DNA of 64,000 bases from Holtermannia corniformis. Its lineage: Eukaryota > Basidiomycota > Tremellomycetes > Holtermanniales. The translations under genes were made by a program, and so were the position numbers. Shown piece by piece: positions 55,938 through 64,000 of the stretch (positions are counted from its first letter, which is position 1; each line of letters opens with the position of its first letter). Location of the stretch: contig BCIJ01000035.1 of the NCBI GenBank assembly GCA_001599935.1, forward strand, positions 16,988 to 80,987, read 5' to 3'. The notes under the pieces are model-generated. The model saw only the letters and a program-made list of their open reading frames with translations, searched no databases and was not told the origin of the DNA.

Positions 55938-58900
55938 ATGGCCAAGGATCAGCAGGATCAGCAAAAGCAAAAGCATAGGCAGTCGTCCAAACGGGGGCGA
56001 AAGGCGCCACCCTCCGACCTGCCAGACAGCGGCAAGGGCAAGGCCAAAGAAGTTCAGGCGGCACCGGTGGATGAGTCGGCAGAGCGTCAGAGGTTGAGGC
56101 AGGCGATCAGGGAGCTGGGAGGAGATGACGAGGACATGGAGATGCTCAAGGAGATTGAAGAGGAGGGCGAAGTCGTGGCCAAGGGCGAGAAGCAAGCGGT
56201 CGATGAGGTGTGTACCGGGTTGCGAACGAGCGGTGATGCGATACTGACAGAAGAATGGTAGAAGTCGTTGAAGAGCGCGCTTTCATCGTTCATGAAGGAT
56301 CTGAACTTTTCTGCTGTGCTACCCGAAGCAAACGACGAGATTAGCGAGGATGAGGATGAAGACGAGGACGAAGATGAGAATGAAGATGAAGATGAAAAAG
56401 AGGGGGGTGAGGACGATGAGGACGAGGACGAGGATGAGGACGAGGATGAGGACGAGGATGAGGTTGAAGAAGAGGAGGGAGAGCAAGAGGAAGACGAGAC
56501 CGCAGAGGCAAACGTCAAGGTCGCTGCACCCGTTCCCGCAAAGGCTCCGGAGCCTGCCTATGTCGAGCCCGAGTTCAAGAAGAAGTCTGGATTGCAAAGC
56601 TCGAGCGGCTCGGTCAGTCGAACCTGCTAAATGTCTGTCAAGCTGACGCTATCCGTCAGAACATCCCCGCGTCCCCCATCTGGACACAACTCGCTCCCCC
56701 TCTCATCAGTAACCCTAAAGCGCAACCACCTACGCTCGCAACCATCGACAAGCTGCGAGCCAAAGCTCAAAAACTGCTCGCCAACCTGCCACCCCTCTCG
56801 CGCTCCTCCACTTCCTCCGATGCCACTTTCTTGGCCCAAATCTTGTCCAGCGGTACCCACCAAGACAAGCTGTCGGCTTTGGTCCTCATTGTCCGCGAAA
56901 GCCCCGTGCATGCAGTCAAGGAGCTGGAAAAGTTGCGGTCGATGGCTGGGTTCAAGGAGGACGGAACTGTCGGCGGTGGCGGTGGACGTGACGAACGGGT
57001 GTCAGTGTTGAGGGCTTTGTCGGATTGGTGGGTGACGGGTGGTGGCAAGGAGCAAGGCAAGCTGCGGTGAGTGCCGACTACGCGTGTCTGTCAGTGCGGC
57101 TGACAAGCGCACAGATACTTTGCCGACCAGCCGTTGCTTTCGCATCCCGAGCTGACCGACCGTCACCTCGTGCTGTTCGCCTTTGAGGACTTTTTGAAGA
57201 AGTGGTTCTTCAACTTGCTGCAGGTCTTGGAGGTTAGTTTTCGCAAAACGTGGCCAGGTGACATGTTGACTAGGCTGGCAGGCTCTATCGCACGACACCC
57301 TGCCGTTCGTACGGACGCAAGCACTCAACATCACTTTCCAGCTGCTAGCCGGCAATGCGGAACAGGAGCAGAATTTGCTTCGTCTGGGTGTCAACAAGCT
57401 GGTGCGTCTGTCATTGTCCTCGTTAGACAGTCCGCTAATGAGCGAATAGGGTGACACAGACAGGGCGATTGCGTCGAAAGCCTCGCACCACCTCTTGCAG
57501 CTGCTGCAGACACATCCGGCCATGAAGGCTGTAGTCGCTCGTGATGTCGCCACTCTTGTCCTCAAGCCACCAGCGTCGGGTCCCAGCCTCCCAGCCAACG
57601 CCAACAAGCTCGCCAAGCTTGCGGCTGCCGCCAAAGACGAGAAGAAGCAAGACGCGGCCAACCACGCGCGCTATTACGGCTTGATCACACTCAACCAAAT
57701 GACGTTGACGGTTCGAGATCGCGATGTGGCTGGAAAGCTCGTCGAAGTGTATTTCGAGGTGTTCCGGGAGATCCTGGGCGACGGCATGGGTCCAGAAGAG
57801 GAGCCTGTGGTAGAGGGCACGGATGAGAAGGCGATTGAAAAGGTCGCGGGCAAGGTCGAAAAATGGCGTGGGAGGCGCAAGGGCACCAAGGCCAAGAACG
57901 GCAAGCAGCCGGGCAAGACGGAGGAGGGCTTGGTCGACGAGGGGGATGCCAAGATGGTCGCAGCTGTTCTGACCGGTGTCAACCGTGCGCTACCATTTGC
58001 GAAGCTCGAGGAGGAAGCGTGAGTGCTTCGAGCTTTCATCAGAGGGTCGCTGACCACCACAGGTTCGAGCGTTACATGGCCACGTTGTTCAAGATCACCC
58101 ACGCAGGCACTTTCAACACCTCTATCCAGGCCCTCGTATTAATCTTCCAAGTCAGCACATCGAAGCAAGCCGTATCAGACCGCTTCTACCGTACACTGTA
58201 CGAATCACTGTTCGACCCTCGACTCATCACATCGTCCAAGCAGGCAATGTACCTCAACCTCTTGTTCAAGGCTATGAAGGCCGATACAAGCTTGCCGCGC
58301 GTCATGGCGTTTGTCAAGCGCCTGCTGCAGATGTTGGGGCTGCATCAGCCACCGTTCATCTGTGGTACGCTGTTCTTGCTTGGCGAGGTGAGTTCAGACT
58401 CGGCGAGCGATACCCGTTACTAATAAATCAGCTTTTCAACACCACACCGGGGCTGAAGCGCATGTTGAACGAGCCCGAGGACGACAGCGAGGAGCACTTT
58501 GTCGACGCACCCGAAGATGGGGCAGAGAAAGTCGGCGAGACGTCGACAGCGCCTCGGGTCAACAAGGACAAGGAGTACGATGGGCGCAAGCGGGAGCCGC
58601 TTTACGCTGGCGCCGACAACAGTTGTCTCTGGGAACTGGCGCGTCTCTTGCTCGCTAGCGCCATTTCAAGCTGACGTGCGCAGACTCCATTCTTGACCCA
58701 TTTCCATCCAACTGTCGCGCTGCATGCCAACTACCTTATCCGGGGCGAAGCCCTGCCAGCTGGTACCGGCTCGTCAGATATCTCACTCAACACTCTCGTC
58801 TCCTTCCTCGACCGCTTCGTCTACCGTAACCCCAAGAAGCAACTAGCAGCTCGCGGAGCTAGCATCATGCAACCTGCTGCTGCCGCCAAGAGTGATGGTG

Positions 58901-59792
58901 TCGTCGTCAAGGGCCGAGGACGAGAAGGATACGTCAACGACGAGTCCTTCTGGCGGAAAAAGGTCGAAGATGTACCGGCGGACCAGGTGCGTGCTCTACG
59001 TTCGATTCATGTAGAGACTGACCGACCAAACAGTTGTTCTTCCACAAATTCTTTTCGGCCCGGCTGGCCAAGGAAGCGGCCAAGTCGGCTCAAGCGAAGA
59101 AGCGCAAGGGCAAGGGCGGCGATGACGACGACGAGGAAGGTCTTGATGACTCTGATGCCGCTCAAAGCGACGATGACGAGTCGGAAGGGGGCGCTGCGCC
59201 GCCCAAGAAGGCTGCTGATGAGTTGCCCGACGACGAATCGGAGGACAGTGATCCCGAGGAAGCTGAGATCTGGAGGGTAAGTGACGACTGGGGAACACAA
59301 GCCAGCGCTGATAGCTTCTTCAGGTCATGAAAGGCTCGATGCCATCTGCTGGGGATGATGACCTGCAAGATAGTGATGATCTCGACGAGGAGATGAGTGA
59401 CGAGGACAGCGAGGAGATGGAGGTAGATGGCGAGACCAAAGGAGACGACGTCAGCGACGCGGATGAGGATGAGCAAGGTGGGTTTGCAACAGCACGGATG
59501 AGCACATCTGACACCCGCAGACTTCTCTGATGATGACGGCTCAGCACTGTCATTTGGCGAAGACGACGACGACTTGCTCTCTGAAAGCGAGATGCCCAAC
59601 ATCATGCTCGGCTCGGCCTTCCCACCGTCAGACGAGGAGCCAGAGGAAGGCGAAGAGGATGCAGCGACGAGTGGCAAACGCAAACGGGATGACCGCAAGG
59701 CGCAGCGGAAAAAGCGCAAGGCCATGCCGACGTTCGCTAGTGCCGAAGACTATGCGGCACTCATCGACGCCGAGGGGGATGGGGATGAGTAA
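55938..59792 (+). CDS. MAK21: Ribosome biogenesis protein Noc1/Mak21 (CCAAT-binding factor family)
   Basis: Start ATG 55938 ([15 protein letters not shown]). A basic then acidic N-terminus includes a 40-plus-residue Glu/Asp tract around 56335-56500. The CBF/Mak21 core follows through about ten short introns: [108 protein letters not shown] and [20 protein letters not shown]. The C-terminus carries Lys- and Asp/Glu-rich tracts and ends [19 protein letters not shown]. Noc1 pairs with Noc2 in the nucleolus on early pre-60S particles. Human homologue CEBPZ. Confidence 0.93.
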
Positions 59793-60210
59793 AATTATTC
59801 TGACATGCATGCGTGCATTCGCTACGGATCATCCCATGTGTTGCTCAGTTGAGACTTTGCTCATTCGGTTGGTTGATCCAGTTTCTCTTGCCGCATTCGC
59901 AGCGCCTCATGGGTGCGGGCTTGGGATTAGCACTGGTCACTCGTCTACTGATAGAGCGTATGGTAACAGTGCAGACAACGTGGATACGTAGGGCGAGGCC
60001 CTCGAAGCATCAGGTTTGATCACCGATCATGGGTGTAAACGCCGCATTCACAGACACCGATTCCGCCGTCGCATGCCAACTCGACCCGTTTTAGCTTTCA
60101 AATCAGCGACAGGCAAGGCTAGTCACACAGCACACAATTATTCACATCACAGATTGACAACAGCACAGGTAAATAACAGCACAGATCGACATCACGAAGC
60201 ACGGACCGAG
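59793..60210. other. Convergent 3' spacer
   Basis: These 418 bases lie between the stops of NOC1 and the unknown minus-strand gene. Short open frames on both strands have no support. A/C-rich words such as ACAGCACACAATTATTCACA occur near 60127. It should contain both terminators. Confidence 0.4.
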
Positions 60211-61433
60211 CTAGACGCCCTTGTCGACTTTGCCGCGGGGGCCCAGCAACGGCGGGATTGGCATATCGTCAAAGAGCTGTCTCGCTTCATTCCATTCGGC
60301 ACCTTCTCCAAGATGGATCCAGTAAAAGACCTGTGCAAAGTTGTCGTGGTGGGCGAGCTGCAGTCGCCAGTGAGCTCGGGCGAGCGTGCATCTGGTACAA
60401 ATGAGAGCACGCACCAAATCGATCATGTCCTGCACGAACAGCGCACGGTCAGTCGGGAACCCATACATGACTTCAGAGATCTCCAGCTGATGTGCCTGCT
60501 CGAGCATGGCTGTGCCGCGGCGCTTCAGAGGATCGCGGATCAGGGTGAGGAAGAGCACGCGACCGTTGGTCAGGATGCCTTGATGCGACGAGAGGCCGAA
60601 AGCGGCCATTTGATGAATGATCTTGAGGGTGTGCGTAGTCTTCATGTTGTTCACATGGGTGAAAGCGTCGTGTCGGACATGCGTCACGGTTCGTTTCGGG
60701 TTGAGGGGCAGAATAGCAGGTGACTGATCTATCAGCAGTGCGGGGATCGGAGGCGTGCAGGCTGAGGGCGCGTGAGCTGACGGGACCGTAGCGGCTACAG
60801 CAGACTTATAATGGTCGAGGATCACCTCTTGGTAGAAGTCTGTCGACACGCAGTGGCCGCCCACACCCATGTCGGCCGGGCCAGGCGGAACATAGGTCAA
60901 TTTGTACGAATCAGCCTTGGCAGGAGTCAAAACGCAATCCAGTAGGGTGTTGATGTACTGTTCGATCAGTCGCCGTAAATCCATTTCATCGATTCACGCA
61001 CGTTGCTCCCCATGTCGTTCATCACGAGCTTGAGGGCATTAGCCCGTGCTTCAGCCTGGGACCGGTCGGCCAACTGAGCGATCTGGTACCACCAGTCCTT
61101 CTGTAACGATCAGACAGGTGCGGCAACGGCATACGGTTTGCAAACACTCACCTCGGCATACCACACCTGTTCCAACAAGTCGATGTGATCGGAATGGTCT
61201 GCACAAGCCGCAAGCCCACGCGACACGTCACGCTTCTTCGAGGATACCTCGGAGGATGAACGTCTTTGCGCGCACTTGATGTACAGTTGAGAGGTCTCTG
61301 GTCCGAGCTCTGACAGCATGGCAAAGCATGTGGGCGGCGTGGGCGGCGTATACGAAAACTTAGCCCATGCTTGGACAGCAACTAGCGGATCGGCAAACAA
61401 ATCATCCGCAGGACGAGATGCAACTTGCTGCAT
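60211..61433 (-). CDS. Protein of unknown function, 375 residues
   Basis: Three exons (61152-61433, 61002-61100, 60211-60957) join in frame from ATG 61433 (MQQVASRPADDLFADP) to TAG 60211. No signal peptide or membrane segment. Segments of note: SELGPETSQLYIKCAQRRSS, WWYQIAQLADRSQAEARANA, ADSYKLTYVPPGPADMGVGG followed by HCVSTDFYQEV, then VTHVRHDAFTHVNNMKTTHT, LEQAHQLEISEVMYGFPTDR and a C-terminal WNEARQLFDDMPIPPLLGPRG. The His/Cys-rich middle could bind metal, but no known motif fits. Coding is supported by clean in-phase introns, the low hydropathy pattern and the length. Family not recognised. Confidence 0.6.
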
Positions 61434-62486
61434 GATTGGGATCGGGTGGATCGAGATTGAAGGTGGCAAAGGTTGTAGCACGCGCAGTTTCAATACTGAT
61501 CCGCGCAGTCAAGAGTATCGCCACGTTTTCGTATGCTGAATAGGACCGTAAGACGTTGCTGAATGACCTTCAGGTCAGTGAGTGATGCACGTAAGTTTAT
61601 GGGATTGCGCGAGTGGAGACTTCCCCAGTCGACTTGCTCGTTGTTGCACAATGTTGTACCATAGCTATGCCATGCTGTACAACAGTGGGAGAGCAATGTT
61701 CTGAGGTAAGTCGCCACGCTCCTGCGCAACCCCACTGCAGACCTTTGATCACTTGGTCTCGGTTGAGGTGCCGCTCACATGAGTGACTGCTCCAGTCTCT
61801 CTTGCATGAACACACTCATCGCAGCGTCCTTTGCAATGAGCCCAGCAGTACATCTCTGCGGTTTTGGGCCCGCCGGACGTTACCCAGTGCTGACTTATAA
61901 GCACCGGTCTTGCGGGGCAGTCCTCATTGCTACATTTCAGAGAGTCGTTGGGCAGCGTCATGCCTGAAATGCTTGTGAGTATCGCCAAGTGGTATAGTGC
62001 TGTGATCTGCCGGCGGCCTTTAACAGCAAAGCCTGATGACGGTCGTCCGGATCATACCTTTCATCTGTTACGACTCCGCAGAACGCTGTACTCCACCTCC
62101 TCTCCTTTCCCGGCAGACGTGATTCCGTAGCCCAGGGTTGAATGAGATGCTGAGTCTCATGAGAATCGCGCCGGTCGTATTCCATCCATCAGAAAGGTCG
62201 GCAGGCGGCGTCAGCAGCAAGATCCGCAAATGACGACTTGTCGCCACCGTCCGCGCCGAGAGTGGCACGTACAGTGCGGAGTGCCAGAGAGGAAGTGGTT
62301 CATGGACTATGGACAACTGACGACTAGACACCAACCTCTAACCCCTCTGAACACCAGAACGCCGACGAAGCCCTAACACCCTTCCACACCGAGCAGCTAG
62401 CAAGATACGCCGCGGTGGCACGACAGTCTTCCCTTACGTCCGAGCCTCGATCACGTAGACTAGTATATCACATACGTATCATGTGA
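61434..62486. other. Spacer between unknown gene and KAP114
   Basis: This 1.05-kb region lies upstream of the unknown gene and downstream of KAP114, both on the minus strand. The minus-strand frame near 61749-61970 is Cys-rich (CSNEDCP, CWAHCKGRCDEC) but starts at a non-ATG codon unless the internal MTLPND is used. It may be a decayed zinc-ribbon-like fragment or chance. No other feature is supported. Confidence 0.4.
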
Positions 62487-64000
62487 TCAACTGACAGTCA
62501 ACACTGCTCTGAGGACGCCCTTTTCGGTATCTGACAGCTGGTTGACCAGTTCGTGAATGTTGCTGGTATTCCGGGCATATGCTTGACGAAGGACAGCAGA
62601 TATGTGCTCCTGTGGACTTGGTCAGCACTGCAACCCTGAATCAGCTAGCTGGGCTAACTTTCAGGTCGATCTGCACGACCGGATCTGAGCGCAAGTCTTC
62701 GTCGTCGTCTTGCGGATCTTCGTCATCTTCAAGACCATTAACACCCATGAACGCTGCTAATGTCAGCAGCATAGACGATAGGTCCACTTGACGACTTACA
62801 GGATAGGTAGTCAAACTCGCCGACTGCGGCCGAGCCAAGTGGATCATCGTCGTCCCAGTCTTCATCCTGGGGTGCAGTGTCAGTGCAAGTGCGATCAAAG
62901 TGAAACAGCTTACACCATCGTCCTCGTCGATGTCCAATGCCCTGTTCGGCTTGCTCTTGGACGATGAAGATGGCTCAGCATTCTGCACTTCGCGCAAAAG
63001 CAACTTGAGCGCCTTCACGGGGAAGACGTTTTCGGTGTATCGGTGCGGCGCTGTGCCTTCGTCAACACAAACATGACGTTCGAAGCCAACAACAGCGTAC
63101 TTGCACGGGTCTTGGACCGGGTCATGATTGCTGTACCGCATGTCAGCTCTCATTCAATGACTTGACCCGAACGTACTGTTGGAATTCGTTTCATCGACGA
63201 TGAGATCACCCCGAACGGGCAGTGAAGCCAAGCTTGCAGGTTCGGCCGCAAACAGCTGCGAGAAAGCCACAGTGCTGATGACACGCGTCAGCAGGAGAAG
63301 ACCGTCACAGCAGGAACGAACCTGACGCGGATATTCCAGAAGCCGTGGACCATGTCTGCTGTATCGCACCAAGCCGGCACCACGACCTGCAACGCTGACT
63401 TTGGACCTTGTGGTGTGTCGACGGTGAGTTGCTCTGCGAGTGCGAGAGTATTTTGATAGTGCTCAGTGCTGAACAGGTATGCGAAGGGCAGAACAAGACT
63501 CTACGAAAGCATGAGCATCGTGTAGGCCTCGGTGTGGTCCACGCACCTGCTTGAAGGTTGACGTTGCGGCTGTCGTCAACCGTACCACCAGCGCCCGCAA
63601 CAGATCCGGCAATACGCTCTCAACCGCCGAGCCGGCTTTGCGCAACAGGTGAATCACGAGATCACCAACGTACAGTCCACCAGACTCGGAGAACGACGGC
63701 GAAAGAAGTCGCGCGAGCAATGCCAGGATGTTGTCGATGCCACTTCGACCGCTCGCATCGCGCCTGTCGACACTGTCAGCCGACGCCCTGTCGTGACATG
63801 GGTCCTCGCGCAGCGCTCACCAATTCAGGAGCTTTTCACATCCTTTCCGAATCACGAGGGTAAAGTAGATCACGCCGTGCTGGTCTGTGTCAGCCCAATA
63901 CACTGAGAATCCTTCCAGACAAACCTGGATCGAGTCCATGTCGTCGGTGCCGTGCAAGCACGTCAACACAGCTGGCGCAATTCCGTCCATGAGGCTCTGC
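62487..64000 (-). CDS. KAP114: Importin beta family, importin-9/Kap114-like (3' part; 5' end outside window)
   Basis: The gene runs off the right edge, so only the C-terminal part is visible. Reading minus from 64000: HEAT-like helices LARLLSPSFSESGGLYVGDL, VIHLLRKAGSAVESVLPDLL, RALVVRLTTAATSTFKQSLV, LPFAYLFSTEHYQNTLALAE, then WCDTADMVHGFWNIRVSTVA, HDPVQ-to-YAVVGFERHVC, and acidic stretches DIDEDDG and LEDDEDPQDDDEDLRSDPVV before the end LSDTEKGVLRAVLTVS. The layout fits importin-9/Kap114, which imports TBP and histones into the nucleus and uses acidic regions to chaperone basic cargo. Five or more introns. Confidence 0.82.

Noticed and set aside
56330..56500. Minus-strand Ser-rich and hydrophobic ORFs in NOC1
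   Set aside because: They are reverse readings of the Glu/Asp codon tract and have no independent support.

Overview
This window is nuclear DNA of a gene-dense, GC-rich fungus, most likely a basidiomycete. Nearly all genes carry several short GT-AG introns of about 40-60 bases. The gene set is fungal: Atg18, Brr6/Brl1, Bub3, Uve1, a Pth11-type rhodopsin domain, a Zn2Cys6 regulator, Noc1/Mak21 and Cox6. NKAP and PRKRIP1 spliceosome homologues, heavy intron load and a cAMP-receptor-like GPCR favour Basidiomycota over yeasts. I cannot fix the genus; Pucciniomycotina is a guess.

Layout. 1-4.3 kb is an accessory region with a diverged interspersed repeat, an N-containing hexamer repeat and three diverged members of an unrecognised small-protein family. 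4.3-8.9 kb holds a GCIP-like gene, mitochondrial EF-Tu and proteasome alpha7. 9.9-22.6 kb holds membrane and regulatory genes: an 883-residue rhodopsin/fucose-permease fusion, a Zn2Cys6 regulator, an anion:cation symporter, a BRCT protein and a GPCR. 22.6-43.5 kb is housekeeping: BUB3, BRR6, ATG18, a TBC protein, COX6, UVE1, an SH3/RA polarity protein, NKAP, PRKRIP1 and an Arg/Pro/Asp-rich protein. 43.6-46.6 kb is a complete PIF/Harbinger transposon. 46.7-52.6 kb has an M14 carboxypeptidase, a GH15 glucoamylase-like enzyme, a small mitochondrial-type protein and an aquaporin. 52.8-53.6 kb is an inverted Ty1/copia relic split by a mitochondrial DNA insertion carrying tRNA-Ala(UGC). 53.9-64 kb holds a small ORF, an aldo-keto reductase, NOC1, an unknown conserved-looking protein and the 3' part of KAP114.

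Many genes sit as divergent pairs with starts 150-600 bases apart (GCIP/TUF1, BUB3/BRR6, TBC/COX6, UVE1/SH3-RA, PRKRIP1/RPD protein, GH15/small protein, AKR/NOC1) and as convergent pairs with stops only 55-100 bases apart (TUF1/PSMA3, GPCR/BUB3, ATG18/TBC, COX6/UVE1, SH3-RA/NKAP, M14/GH15). This suggests shared promoters and overlapping 3' UTRs. No biosynthetic cluster, CRISPR array or rRNA is present. Exon joins below were made by eye from splice consensus and reading frame; where I give a residue count, the summed exons are divisible by three.
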